A stretch of DNA of 64,000 nt. Source: Theocolax elegans. Its lineage: Eukaryota; Arthropoda; Insecta; Hymenoptera; Cerocephalidae. A model generated the notes under the pieces. That model was not told the origin of the DNA and did not search any database. It was given only the letters and a program-made list of their open reading frames with translations. Both the position numbers and the translations under genes were made by a program. Location of the stretch: positions 37,077,175-37,141,174 of the forward strand of contig CM047426.1 in the NCBI GenBank assembly GCA_026168455.1, read 5' to 3'. Below are positions 1 to 12,381 of the stretch, one piece after another. The first letter of the stretch is position 1. Each line of letters starts with the position of its first letter.

Positions 1-753
1 GAAAGAGAGAAAGAGATGCATAATCGCGTAATCACAGACGACCGTTGACGACCTACTTAACCAAGAATTGGTACTTGCGATCTCTTTGTTTTGTGCGTCG
101 CGAAAGAGAGAAGACTTTCGGCGCGAAAAAATGCCAAGTTTCTCTGTCCTGGTATATTTTGCGGGACAAAACTAGCATTATTTGTGTCTCTTTTATTCAA
201 TTCGTTTCCGGAGTGTGGAACAATGCTTCCTTTTTAAGCCTGAACCATATGCACACGCACATTCACGCACACACCCGCACACACCCGCACTTATGCTTAA
301 CCTCGAGACTCTAGTCAATAACATGCGATTGCGGAATATAAGAGGTTCGAACTCTGGACTTTTCCTCGACACGAGTTTCAGATTTTCGATTGTTAACAAT
401 GCACCGTGAGGCTACACTTTAAAATGACATTCAACGTATTTTCAAGTATTACCAAATATTAGCTTGAATTAAGCAAAACATTTGGCTACGCCATTTACCA
501 AAATATCTCGATACGTCTGTGTCGGATATTTTTAGACTTGAATGTATTACTTGCTAGGCTCGTGAAGATACTATACCTGCGAGAATGGTACCTCTAATTT
601 ACGACTTTGAGAGATACGACTTGTTTTTCTTAATTTTCAATTGTGTTAATTTTCAAAGTTAATAAAAAGAAAGTATATCAAAGCTGGTCGGTTTACAAAA
701 AATTATTATAACAATCTTAAAAAAAAGAAAACAATTAAAGTATGCATAATCGT
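1..753. other. Non-coding, CA-rich stretch
   Basis: No gene is seen. The short open frames here have no recognisable domain and overlap one another on both strands. An imperfect CA/CG-type repeat (cacacgcacattcacgcaca and similar) lies at about 247-291 and accounts for His/Thr-rich frames. The rest is AT-rich DNA without a clear signal. Confidence 0.6.
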
Positions 754-757
754 TTAA

Positions 758-1228
758 GGGGAGTCCGTAGAGAATAGTTGAATATATCACATGTCAGATA
801 GGCTGAGTTTATATTCGACAATAATTATAAACATTTAAAGAAAATAGAGTTTTTTCCATATTAAATCAGAGTTGAACGCCATAGCTATATTGATGTAATG
901 TTTAATTACATATTGCTTAGCTGATCGAAAAGTCAGTATTTTCGACGAATAATTACGAATAAGTACGAAGAGACTTCGGTATGTGTTCTGTTCGTACTTA
1001 TCACTTTTCGTCGAAAATACTGACTTTTCGATCAGCTAAGCCAAATGTAATTAATCATTACATCAATAGTAATGGCGCTCAACTCTGATTTTGTGTGGTA
1101 AACTCTATTTTCTTTAAATGTCCATAATTATTGTCGAATATGAACTCAGCCTATCTGACGGCAGCGCCACTTCTGCTCGCAAATTTACGGGTGATGTAGA
1201 TTTGTGAAGCTATGAGTACGGACTGCCC
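758..1228. mobile_element. Foldback MITE with TTAA target duplication
   Basis: The two halves are inverted copies of each other. The left end GGGGAGTCCGTA matches the reverse complement of the right end TACGGACTGCCC, and the inner arms (gtcagataggctgag; cttagctgatcgaaaagtca) are also inverted. The ends abut TTAA at 754-757 and TTAA at 1229-1232, so the target duplication is TTAA, as for piggyBac/Kolobok-type transposases. There is no coding capacity, so it is a non-autonomous element of about 470 bp. Superfamily assignment is inferred from the TTAA and the G-rich ends only. Confidence 0.85.
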
Positions 1229-1728
1229 TTAAAATCCATGTATATAGGGCACATCGTGAACGTTAATCGTTTATTTTGTGTAACTTAAAAATTACGAGAA
1301 AAATATACTTACTTGAACGACTGTGATAAAAGTCAACAAAAATGTTTTTAAATCTCTTATCTTTATCTATATGAACCTGTACGAACGCGATAAGATACAT
1401 GCCACATTTCATCTTTAATATCGAATGAAACCGAGCATTTGCTTGTGTTAATTGTTCCGAGATTTTTGTAAAGCTCAATTACACCCATAATATTTTATAA
1501 ATCGATGAAAAAAAATTTATTACTATGATTAATTTATTTATATTTTAGACATGTAATATTGGTTGACTTTCTTTTGATAATAAAAATGTCCGATCCCTCC
1601 TCATTTGATGTAGTATATTAGACATCCAATGATCCAATCAAAAAATTTGATTTGCGCCACGTACCACATACGAGTAAGCTCAGATTTAAGAAATATACAT
1701 TAATTTAATTTCCCTTAACGGGATGTGA

Positions 1729-2083
1729 ACTCCAGAAAACAGAAAATGATTTATTTTTTATATTAAACGAGAAATTCGTTCTGTAACGGTGTTGTGTTTC
1801 TTTTGGAGATAATCCGTGAATTTAAAAAAATTTTTTTATTGATAATGATCGAGATTTTTGGGCAGCCGTGAATCATTGTTTTACAGCTATATATTACCGA
1901 ACAAAAATAGTTATTTACGTATATTTAATTAATTAATAATTATTTTGGAAAAATTTCTCTGTTACGCTATTTTATTTGGTTTGAACAGCATTTGTAATTT
2001 TTTTTCAGATTTTTCTTATAATTAGGTTTTAAAATTTTTTGGATTTTCTAGGTAGAGCTCTGTAATTTAGATATCACATCCCC
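1729..2083. mobile_element. Short TTAA foldback-type element
   Basis: The left end CGGGATGTGA and the right end TCACATCCCC are inverted copies and abut TTAA at 1725-1728 and 2084-2087. The interior is AT-rich and diverged, and the arms pair less well than in the element at 758-1228. It has no ORF. A related G-rich end (TTAAGGGGATGTCGG) occurs alone at about 34,018. Confidence 0.65.
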
Positions 2084-2087
2084 TTAA

Positions 2088-4738
2088 AGTAAGAAAGCAT
2101 CAATGACGATAAGCCAAGTAACAGGTAAACAAAGATTCTTAATTACACGGTGCAGCGCTTATTACACTCGAAATGCGTGTTGTACCTCCACCAAATGCAT
2201 TGAATCCTCGGATGAGTCATGCATACGAGAGCAATTGCAAAAAAATTCTCACGTTTTCTGCGAGTTCAAAAGAAGAATATATGAGGGTGTGTGTGCAGCG
2301 TGCGTGTCTGCGTGTACAATCGAATGACTCATGCGCAAAAATTGGATATAAGATACCAAGATCAGGCATTGCAGTGGTAAATATTTGAGCATTACTAGTG
2401 AACACACGTGCTTGGTACATTCTTGGATTGCATCTAAGTAAATTATTTATGTGCGGAGTCGTGATTTTTATAGCGTTTATGTTTAGTGTATATTAGGAGA
2501 TTATATAGAGATTATGTAAAATAATAAATCCATAGCGCCCCTTTTAAATTTGAAGTTATGTATAAAATTATTTTTCAATAAGGAAACAATAATATCTCTT
2601 CTCGATACAAAAATCAATGGTCTAAATTATTTCTCAAAAAAAATTTGTTGGCTTGATCAATAACAAAATATTTTATTTTTAAATTGGATACAGGATGACA
2701 TCTTAAAAATTTACTTAAAATTGTTGATGACCCAAATCTACAAAAATTTTTATGTTTGTTACTTTTGCTTAGAGTTTAAAATATGATTTATTATCGTTGG
2801 TTGGATTTTCTTAAATTTCTAGCAGAGAAACGATTGATTTTTTTAATCGGAAAAGTACTACGTAACGATCCATTAATGTATATATAGTAATGGAAATGCA
2901 TTTGATGATTTAATAATTATGAAGTAAGAATTCTACAAAGGATTCCAAGAATAATTAAAAATCAAAATTCGTTGTTAAATGACTTAAAAATCTATAAACA
3001 TGTAATGTATTTATTAAAAAATATATTTATATAGGTGTGTAAATAAATAACAGTCAGAGTGTATAGTGCATAGTAAAGTACGGAAAAGGAATGCAGAAAA
3101 AGAAAAAATTATACGCACAATAACACAGACACAAATACAATCCTATTTTTTACTTGCACTTGAATGATTCATTAAGTTCCTACATTAATAAATTTAAATA
3201 ACAAAATTAAATGGCTGTGGCAGCTTGCTTCAAACAAACATTGAACTGTGGTTAGAGTTGGACTCCGCACACGTGTACTTACAATTAGTATAAACAGCAT
3301 TATATGCCTTGTATCTCGCTGTCCGAATAACTAATTTCAAAGTACTGCTAGATTTACCTTGCGAATCCTTACCAAGTTTTTTTATCCAAGAAGATAAAAA
3401 TATAGATCACTTTCTCAGCTAGACATTTTTGAAAAAACTAGCCAATGATAAAGAAATCAGCTAAGGATTCGCGAATAACTTTCGAATACTTCTACCAGGG
3501 TAGATTAAAATTCAAATAATGCAATCGACATTTTTATCATCATGACTAACTGTCTTTACCTAATTTTAAAACAATTTGCTTTATTTTATACAAATTTATA
3601 AAATCTAGTTTTTTTACGATAGCAGAAATAACGGTAAACTCTTGTTAGCAAACTGTGCTGCAGGATGTTTTGCAATTACATGACATACTATTGATAGAAA
3701 GTTATCATACTGCTTTTTAAATTAATTTTTGTAAGACGTATAAAAATGTATTTACTTGGTATGATTTTGCCTCGATTTGTAATAATCTGATAATTTTTTG
3801 TTTGATCGTTCGTCGTTATCATATTTTCATTGAAGCACATTTAGTTGTTGCACACACACCCATACCTTGTCACCGCGAATTACGGTGTTATCCTAAGTCA
3901 TAACTAAAATTTTAACAGAGGCTAAAATAATAGTGGAATATGCTTGTGCACGTACACACATAAGCGCGGGCACACGCACACGCACGCACACTATTAAGTT
4001 TTAACTAGTTTGTGAATAAGTAATACAAGTAAAGTACGTTATACGCATACAAAAATATACATATGTAGGATTACTTGTCCAGTGAATGAAGGAATAAGAA
4101 AGAGTTGAAATTCTCGTAAGTTATAAGTAGTATGACAGAATACTAGCTAGAAAAGTTGAATAATATTATACCCTGTATTTTGTATTCGTTATTGAAATAT
4201 ATATCTTGTGAAAAAGTATTGTTTAATGTAATATGAAACAAAATAAGCTGTAATTTATAAAAATTCTGCAAAACTAGTCGTTAGATTATTATATGCTACA
4301 AAATATCTTAAACATGTGATGATTCTGTGCGTAAGTGATTGATTCAAGTACTGGTTTAGTCACCTGTGATACATCCTATATTTTATTTATATTCTGCAGT
4401 TGATGGATATTTTCTTTAACAAATAATCGAAGAACTAAATATTATTCTACAATTATCACATTTTCCTATTAAATACCAAGAAGGATGATAATGTGCAGGA
4501 AAAAATTGAAACCATTAGGAATAATTCGCTGCTATCGCACAAAATATAAAGAATAAATAATTTTTCATACATCTTCTAATAAATGATTTCACTTATCTTT
4601 CTAACCACAATCGCATATTATTGGCATACCTAAAAGCAGGGGACCATTATTACGACTTACGAGTAGAAGTAACAGGTATTAGGTGAAGCCATGTTTTTAG
4701 CCATTAATTACACATTTATTATCCATTTTTAGTGAAAT
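2088..4738. other. Non-coding intergenic DNA
   Basis: AT-rich sequence with no supported gene. An imperfect CA/CG microsatellite lies at about 3959-3995. Small overlapping frames on both strands around 2103-2420 show no domain and no splice context. Confidence 0.55.
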
Positions 4739-4740
4739 TA

Positions 4741-4977
4741 CACTCAGAAAAATTTGTTAGTATAAATTAATATTTTAATGGTAAAAGGAGGACAGACTTG
4801 CATAATTATAAAAATTGCTATTAATAGTGGTAAAAATTGCCTACTTTTCTATTAATGGTAATTTTTCCAAAATGGTGGCAATTTTTACCATTATTAATAG
4901 CAATTTTTATAATTGTGCAAGTCTGTCTTCCTTTTATCATGAAAATAGTAATTTTTACTAGCAAATTTTTCTCAGTG
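4741..4977. mobile_element. MITE with TA target duplication, CACTCAG ends
   Basis: The left end CACTCAGAAAAATTTG is the inverted partner of the right end CAAATTTTTCTCAGTG. The flanks are TA at 4739-4740 and TA at 4978-4979. The inner arms (gacagacttgcataattat / ataattgtgcaagtctgtc) are also inverted, so the 237-bp unit is almost one hairpin. The TA duplication fits a Tc1/mariner-mobilised element. A similar end (CACGGAGAAAAATATTCG) is seen at about 21,087. Confidence 0.85.
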
Positions 4978-5159
4978 TACTAGATTTTGGCGAAAAAAAA
5001 AACATTTTATACATACATTATATTCTCTTAAAGTAGAATTAATTTCGTTAATTTAATGTAAGTATCAATCTCGTTGAACATTTGGGGAGTTATCAAACTC
5101 TTTTCCAGTAAGTCATCATGATCATCATCTTTTATATGTGTATATATATATACAGTTTC

Positions 5160-5400
5160 TCGTGTGTTACTTCGGGGCAAAATGACTCGGTGCATCGTGA
5201 GTTTAGCGGTCGTCGTCGGCCTACTCAGAGCTCAAAAAGTGTGTCAGCTGGGCAGAAACTGTATATGTATAAGCTATTAAACGGTCGATCGACCAAGAGA
5301 TAGGTACGCCATCGAAGCTGATGCCGCTGCGCCGGTCGGTGTTATTCCGTATACGCGCGCCGCTCCTCTCGTGTAATTATGAATTATTTTGTATCGAGTT
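5160..5400. promoter_or_regulatory. GC-richer island, possible promoter or 5' exon
   Basis: A locally CpG-rich patch in otherwise AT-rich DNA, just after an (AT) run. It contains a possible acceptor (tatatatacag) at its left edge and a 32-codon frame (5182-5280) starting MTRCIVSLAVVVG. No neighbouring exon could be joined to it. It may be an untranslated first exon or a promoter, but nothing proves this. Confidence 0.2.
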
Positions 5401-7320
5401 TCCTTTTCGATTTACTTATTACCGACCTACTTGAGATTTGCGCTCGATTCGGTCTACACTGTCGTTCACTTTTGAATTATGGATTGACCTGTAACCCCAA
5501 ACAAAACTGTTTTTTTTAATTTATGATGATCTATATTAATCTAATGAAGAGAATGATACACATATGTAATTAATTGAGAAAAACGTTTATTATTGGTTAC
5601 ATATTTAAGTATTTTTTTAATTCAACGATACATAGGTTAATTTCATTAATTATATTATATTTAGATACCTGTAAATATAGACAAATAGGTATAACATTTT
5701 TATAAAAAATATCCAAATAAGCGTTCTGGATGAAAATAATAGTGCCAACATGGTAAAGATTCCGAAACGCGTTCTCGGAGACTCTTATCAGGCGAAAATT
5801 ATTACTAAAACAACATTCTCGAAATTTCAGTCTGATTCTTAATTTTTATACTACAATTATAAACATTATTCGTTTATTATTAACCTAGCATTTTACCCTT
5901 AATACCTGGGTAATTTTATCGAACTTTTGATTTCAGTGTACTAACAAAAAAATGATGGGTCAATGTTAGATTCACAATTAATACCGGTTGCTGTAATTTT
6001 CAATGGGAAATAAATAAGTTATTTCACCACTATTATTATTATCGTAACGGCTACATTATACAATTTGCTATCTTTATTTTATTAACACATACAAATTGAT
6101 GATTAATGTTTATTAATTCATAGTTTTTTTGAAAATTATTAAGTACTGGCGTTTGACATAATTAAACGATGATGATTGTACATACATTGATTGTACATAC
6201 AGATAGGTAGGTGCCGTATTAAGCAACCACTCTGTTATTCTTGTTCTGTGGTAATTCTAGCGATTAGGATCGTCATTTTTGTATTAGTCGATTTAGGGTC
6301 GATCTATTCGTACATATTGAATATACCTACTAATTTTCTAATTTATCAAAAATAATTATCACGGAGCTCATCTTATATCTTTTACATTTTGTTTACAAGC
6401 AATTGCGCGTAATTCTCGATAGACACTCGGTAATTTGATCGTATTAGACATCGAACCCGTTATTGTCTTCCTCCGAATAAAATAAAAACGCAACAATATA
6501 GAATAGTCACTATACGATATACTCGAGAAACAATTTACCGATACGCACTGCACATGATCCACCTCATGCAACATTTCGAATCTCCGAGTAAAGTATATTT
6601 GTGCCTTTGAGTTTTTTCGATTGCTGTTAATCATCGTTGTTGCAAAATTTTATCTGCATTGTCGCATGCCTTTTTAAAAGTCAAATTTAAACTTTTTTTA
6701 TTTTTACAACCCATTCATGTATTCTCATGTGAAGAAAACGGTTGCTCTATACGTTATATAAATCTATATGAATTCTTCACGTGTGCTACCTAGCAGAGAT
6801 GAAAGAGCTCGTGACGCAAGTTACAAAAATTTCATCTTTATACTTACGTAGACCATTAGCCTCATCCGTTCAAAGACGGATTTATTTTATGTATCGAGGT
6901 GTATCGGTATCGATTGGACCAGTGCCAATGTATACATGGTAAACCAAACAGATTTGCAGAATGACGTACGAATCGAGGGTCACAGGTTTAAGATTTCTTT
7001 TTTATTCGGTACATTAGGAACTGTTGTTTAGCTTATTGCAAAATATAACATATTTTTAAATATATTTTTTAAATTGCAACTGTGAAAATAAAGTTAGTTT
7101 ATGAATTAATTTATCTTACATTATCACGTAACCTACATACCAATAGTACAAAGTTGCATCTCTACGCTACTCTCTGCAAACGAAATATACTATAAATCTA
7201 TCTTTAATCTCAATTTTGCTCGAAAACCATTAAATATAAAGAAACAACAATTATCGATTTATATATTTGCTTTGAAATTTAAAAAGCTAGATTTTTCACA
7301 AATCAAAAACAATTAAAATT
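5401..7320. other. Non-coding intergenic DNA
   Basis: AT-rich with no supported coding region. The 88-codon minus-strand frame at 6368-6634 shows no domain or splice context. Confidence 0.5.
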
Positions 7321-7328
7321 ATGTAAAG

Positions 7329-7561
7329 AGGCCTGCGATGGCTCGGTCGGTAGAGCTAGAGCGGATGGCCTCGTAATCTGGAGGTCCCAGGTTCGATTCT
7401 CGGTCCCGGCCGATTGATACAACCACCACTGGGAATTGTATTTTCAACACGTGCTTTCTTCACCAAGACATCGTATGACCTCCGTCGCTGATTAGCACCG
7501 AATTAGGAGCATAAAAAGAGCGACGGTAAAAAAAAGAAAAAAATAAAACTAAATAAAAATG
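7329..7561 (+). mobile_element. tRNA-derived SINE, full length
   Basis: The head resembles a tRNA. An A-box-like TGGCTCGGTCGGTAGAG at about 7339 is followed by a B box GGTTCGATTC at about 7391, and the cloverleaf-like head may carry a CGT (Thr-like) anticodon loop. A tRNA-unrelated body (ccaccactgggaattgtatt; gacatcgtatgacc) follows, then an A-rich tail. The whole is flanked by the 8-bp direct repeat ATGTAAAG (7321-7328 and 7562-7569), the expected target-site duplication of LINE-mobilised insertion. RNA polymerase III transcription is expected from the two boxes. A second, damaged copy lies at about 24,566. Confidence 0.85.
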
Positions 7562-7569
7562 ATGTAAAG

Positions 7570-9868
7570 GAACAACATGTATCCCAGCTGTCCCTCGTAC
7601 GCTTGTGCGCACCTGTGCAACTTTGGACTTTATAATTTCATTTCGAGGATGCCTCTTTTAACAGTAAGCAAACGGTACCCTAAAAGTACCTTTGAGGCTT
7701 TCATTTTACGCGCCATTATTATTATTATTTTGTGTCTGTAGAATCGGACTCATACATTACGCTTGTTTCAACTGAATATTTAAACAAAAGGTTTTTCTGA
7801 AAAAATTTGGATAATTTATTGTTTCATCAGAATTTGATAAGATAATATAATTCAATTATAATTCTTAAAGAGTAAATTATAACTTTTTATGAGAAACAAT
7901 CTGGGATTAATTATGATTCAAGAAAAAATGATTTCTCATTCTTTCAAAAGGGATCATTCACGTGACTAAAAAAGGGTTATAAATGGCTCAAAAAGAACAC
8001 ACCTTACACAAATGATTATGTGATAAAAAAAATTATAAATAAAATAATTAACTATTACAGACACCTAGAAGGTTTATTTACAAATTTATTGTCAATTATC
8101 GCGCGTTTGTCGATAACGTGTATATATAAGGATGATAAATATTAATACGATTATTAAATGTATATTTCTTACTTATTTCTTAAATATCGGAACCTTTCAA
8201 CAATTTGAATTTAAAATATATACATCAGACAATTAATTCTATATAAGTAAATAACTTGTTCTAATTTACTATTTAAAAATATTATTCGCAAAAAATTAAT
8301 ATTGAGTATATGACAATTCTTTGATTAGCTTTAGAAAATTAAGCATTATAAATCAGAAATTGAATTGATAAAATATTTTGTTTACTTTCTTCAAACTAAA
8401 TTGTAATAATTTTAAAAGATGATTATAATAAAATAGTAATTACTAGGGAGAAAATTAGTCAGCCTTTGAATACATTCACTTCAGAGAAATTTTCCTCATA
8501 TTTTTGTATTTTGTCACTATTAGGATGGATAATCTTTTACTCGGTCAAAATTAGAAAATACACTTTCCTAATAAACTGACATCTTGTGATCTATTCATTA
8601 TTTTTAACTCAATGCAAAAATATTGAACTTGTATTTCTAATAGTTACTATTAATCAAGTACCATATGGTTATAATGAATAAGAGGGCATTAGTTGGAATT
8701 ATTCCATATAATTTATGTGTTGACAAAGAAATGCTCTGTATGAGGATACAGACAATATTGTAGAATATAAATAATTAGCATTTTATTACCTTGCAAAAAA
8801 TATGGTCAAATATCTATTTTAATGGTTGACGAATCGAATATCATCTTACGGATAACATGATGTCTAATTCGAGTAGTCAAACACATGCATTAAGTTTCAA
8901 CGATATATAGACGCAAAATTTGAATATATTTTAATTACAAGCATCCTGCATTGACAGAACCAAATAATCAAAATTTACTTTTATTTGTTTACTGTTCATG
9001 TTATACGACGATTAACATATTGAAAATACATACATTTTCATACCTTTTTTTATAGTACTTGGAAACTAGGAGAATATACATTTTTAATTATTCATAATTT
9101 TTACAAGAAAAACATTTTGTATATAGATTGTCGAGGTTGTATAAATATCCATAGATATAAATATAAATAACGAAATCTTTGGTCAGAATCAACGAACCTG
9201 TGTATACCTGTGTGAACGTTCTAATCAGATCAGTACTTGCTCATCGGTAACGGTACATCATTAGGATTCATTAACCGACAAACCGAGGCAGAATGACATT
9301 TGACTTTTCGTTCGTCCACCTCAATCCTGTCTCCTCGAAAGTGTAACAGCTAGGTTCCAAAACAAACACGAACACACATGTACGCGCACATACACGCACG
9401 TACAGTCAGCGTATGTATCTTATCAACCGGTCAACGGTCCCGTTATCATTTACGCGTGACATGCGTGACCGCCGCATAAACATATACTTAAATCGTAATT
9501 CTCACCAAACATTTCATTGAAAATGCTGTAAGTATTTTTTGTAAACCCAATGTCATTGGATTACATTAAATTCATTATTTAAAAAAAAGTAATTATAAAC
9601 TTGAGAAACGATCGTTTCCGCTATCCAATATTTTTCATAATCGAATCATCATGGACTAAAAAATCGTAGTGATGTTGATTAATGCATTATATGTTACTCG
9701 TCAAAGAAACCACTGCACTAATAAAAAGACAAATGCTTCTCCGATTATAAACTTAAATTAAATTAATGACAGTCTTAAAAGCTATTTTCAACCGTTGGTT
9801 CAAAATTTAATATCCGTCTGAATGACTTGACTCGCTCCGTCTCCACTCTCGACTCAACTCGAGTGTAC
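7570..9868. other. Non-coding intergenic DNA
   Basis: Strongly AT-rich and without a supported gene. A short CA/CG-rich run (cacacatgtacgcgcacatac) occurs near 9370. Confidence 0.55.
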
Positions 9869-9871
9869 TCA

Positions 9872-10543
9872 CAAGGAGAGTCCACATCCTTTGAAAAAAG
9901 GAGCCTTGCCAAACTCTAGGATAAAATTTCTGCTATACAAATATGAAGAAAGCTGTAGTTTTAGATTTCAAAGCCCTTTTTTATGACAGATATAAGCAAA
10001 TAACGAAAAATCTTGCTAAAAAAACCATTGACTTTGATTGCTTATAACTCGGAAACAAGTAAAAATATACATTTAAATTAAATTTTAAAAGAAAACTGAG
10101 ATTGAGCAGATATGTTTTGAGAAAAAAAGAAGCTTACATATCTTGATTTGGTTAAATGTTATGAAAGAAATAAGAATAAGACGAAATTTTGGCATAAAGA
10201 AATCATGAAATTGTAATGCTAAATTTTCGAAGAAATTTCATCTAATTTTTATTTCTCCCATAACTTTTGACCAAATTAAGATATTTGAACTTTTTTCAAA
10301 ACATATCTACTCAATCTCAGTTTTATTTTAAAATTTGGTTTGTATGTATATCTTTACTTCTTTCCGAGTAATAAGCAATCAAAGACAATGGTTTTTTTAA
10401 CGAGATTTTTCGTTATTTGCTTATAACCATCATAAAAAAGGGTTTTGGAATCTAAAACTCCGGCTTTCTTGATATTTTTATAGTAGAAATCATATCCTAG
10501 AGTTTGGTAAGGATCCGTTTCCCAAAGGGGTGGACTCTCCTTG
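9872..10543. mobile_element. Foldback element with 3-bp TCA target duplication
   Basis: A long palindrome. The left arm begins CAAGGAGAGTCCAC and the right arm ends GTGGACTCTCCTTG. Inner segments (tttgattgcttataact; cataacttttgacc) are repeated in inverted order with about 85-90% match by eye. The flanks are TCA at 9869-9871 and 10544-10546. The related copy at 49,123-50,362 is flanked by TTA on both sides, so the family duplicates a TNA triplet, which recalls PIF/Harbinger elements. The 62-codon frame near 10,504 lies across the right end and is not a gene. Confidence 0.75.
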
Positions 10544-10980
10544 TCAGTGTGTTTCCTCTTTTATTAGGGACACGTCCACATTTGCCTCGGGATGCATTTT
10601 TCCGTAATCCCGAAAGTGGCTACTGCATATTAGGATGTCTGCTGTCTCAAATGTGTTACTCTCACTTGATTTCACGTTCCGTAACCAATTGAACAATAAT
10701 TACGAGTGACGGTTGTATCAAACATTTTTTTTTCATTTGTTTCTTCCCATGTTATTGCAAGTATTTAGCAATAGTTCACTTCATCATTGTACGTGTATAA
10801 TAACCCTAAAGTAGAAGAAGCGTTGTTCAATTACGAGTTTTACTAGGTTCATGAAGCGTTGCACAAATTAAAAAATGTCATTACGTTGCAGTAAGAAAAT
10901 ATAATCATATAAATAGTTACAAAAATTTATGTTAATAAATCATCTGAAATTTCATACGTTATTTCGCGTCGAGATAAGTA

Positions 10981-12379
10981 GTCCGGGAGGTGGCTAGGTC
11001 CCAGGATAAAAACCATGAAATCCAAAGGATTTTGGGCCATAGAATCCAAATCCGCCGGTACATTTTGCCAAAAAATGGTACTTTTTGTTTAAACCGCAAT
11101 TGTTTAAACAAAATACAAAAAGTTATATTTTTGCATCGGACAATTTTTTTTCATGTAATTCTAAATAAAAATTGAAGCAACTAGAATTTTTTGAAATTTT
11201 TTTTTCTCATTTTTAATGAACTTTAAACAATAATATAAACGAAAATTTTTAACTTTCTGCAAAAATTCAAAATTCTTTATATTCTTTAAACTAGCATTTA
11301 TTATAATGTAGTAAAAAAGATATTAAAAATTGCTCTATTCTTTATTAAATAATTAATAATCTTTCATAGAATTTTAAACGTCAAATTTCAGAAAAAGTCC
11401 GGGAGTTGGCTATGTCCCCGTAGGGAATTACATGTCCCCGGATAAAAACCATGAAATCTAAAAGATTTTGGGCCGTAGAATCCAAATCCGTCGGTACATT
11501 TTGCAAAATGATGGGACTTTTTGTTTAAATCGCAATTGTTTAAACAAAATATAAAAAGTTATATTTTTGCATAGGACAATTTTTTTTTCATAAACCCTAG
11601 TAGAATTAAATTAAGATATTAAATACCTTGTGATGAAACGCTTTTTCATCTATTTTTTTAACATTTAATAGAATGACCATAACCTTAAAACATTCGAATA
11701 ATATTTCCATCTTTCCTGTAACAGTAAACTTCAAAATTCCTATAGTTTCGGATGGGTTTTTGTCTGTTACACAACTAATTTCTGTTTATTTCCAGTATTT
11801 ACAAAGATTAATGCGATTTTATTATATTTTTCACTTGTCCATTTTTAATAGACATTTAAATAGCACATATAATTACGACTCTAATTTGAGCTATGTTTAT
11901 AAGCTAAAAATTAGCTCAAAACAAAATATAATTTATATTTTAGTCTATTTAATGGTTAAAAATTGGGAGAAAAAGCGTTTCACCGGGAGGATAAAAATGG
12001 GTACATTTTTCGCCAATTTTTCACCAATTTTTCGACCGTTTTATTTAGAATATCTATTTATTACCTATTTAATGGAATATATTTAAAAATGAGAAAAAGA
12101 AAATTCAAAAAATTCTAGTTGCTTCAATTTTGATATTAGAGAAATTTCGAAAGAAATATTAACGAGTTAAAATTGCCTAAATTTCATGAAAAAAAATTGT
12201 CCGATGCGAAAATATAACTTTTTATATTTTATTTAAACAATTGCGGTTTAAACAAAAAGTACCATTTTTTGGCAAAATGTATCGACGGATTTGGATTCTA
12301 TGGCCCAAAATCCTTTGGATTTCATGGTTTTTATCCGGGGACATGTAATTCCCAACGGGGACATAGCCAGCTCCCGGAC
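10981..12379. mobile_element. 1.4-kb element with ~200-bp inverted ends and TA duplication
   Basis: The left end GTCCGGGAGGTGGCTA and the right end TAGCCAGCTCCCGGAC are inverted, and the similarity runs inward for about 200 bp. TA dinucleotides flank it at 10,979-10,980 and 12,380-12,381. A second, direct copy of the left end begins at 11,397 (GTCCGGGAGTTGGCTATG), so one end is duplicated internally. A further insert-like unit starts at about 11,587. No transposase is visible; the 137-codon frame at 11,673-12,086 is Phe/Ile/Tyr-rich and lies in the insert-like unit. It is probably a non-autonomous Tc1/mariner-type composite. Confidence 0.8.
11587..12050. mobile_element. CCCTAGTAGAATT family insert, copy 1
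   Basis: This unit begins CCCTAGTAGAATT and contains GATGAAACGCTTTTT near the left and the inverted AAAAAGCGTTTCACCGGGAG near the right. The same arrangement occurs at 47,342-47,875 inside the decayed LINE, which supports a mobile family. The right boundary is approximate. It sits inside the larger inverted-repeat element at 10,981-12,379. Confidence 0.5.
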
Positions 12380-12381
12380 TA

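Noticed and set aside
45..409. Overlapping open frames at the window start
   Set aside because: They run over a CA-type repeat on both strands, have no domain and no start or splice context.
5182..5280. 32-codon frame starting MTRCIVSLAVVVG
   Set aside because: A signal-peptide-like start, but very short, in a GC-rich patch with a donor-like gtgagt inside it; no partner exon or family.
11673..12086. 137-codon open frame
   Set aside because: Lies in the interior of an inverted-repeat element, has extreme AT-driven composition and no transposase motif.
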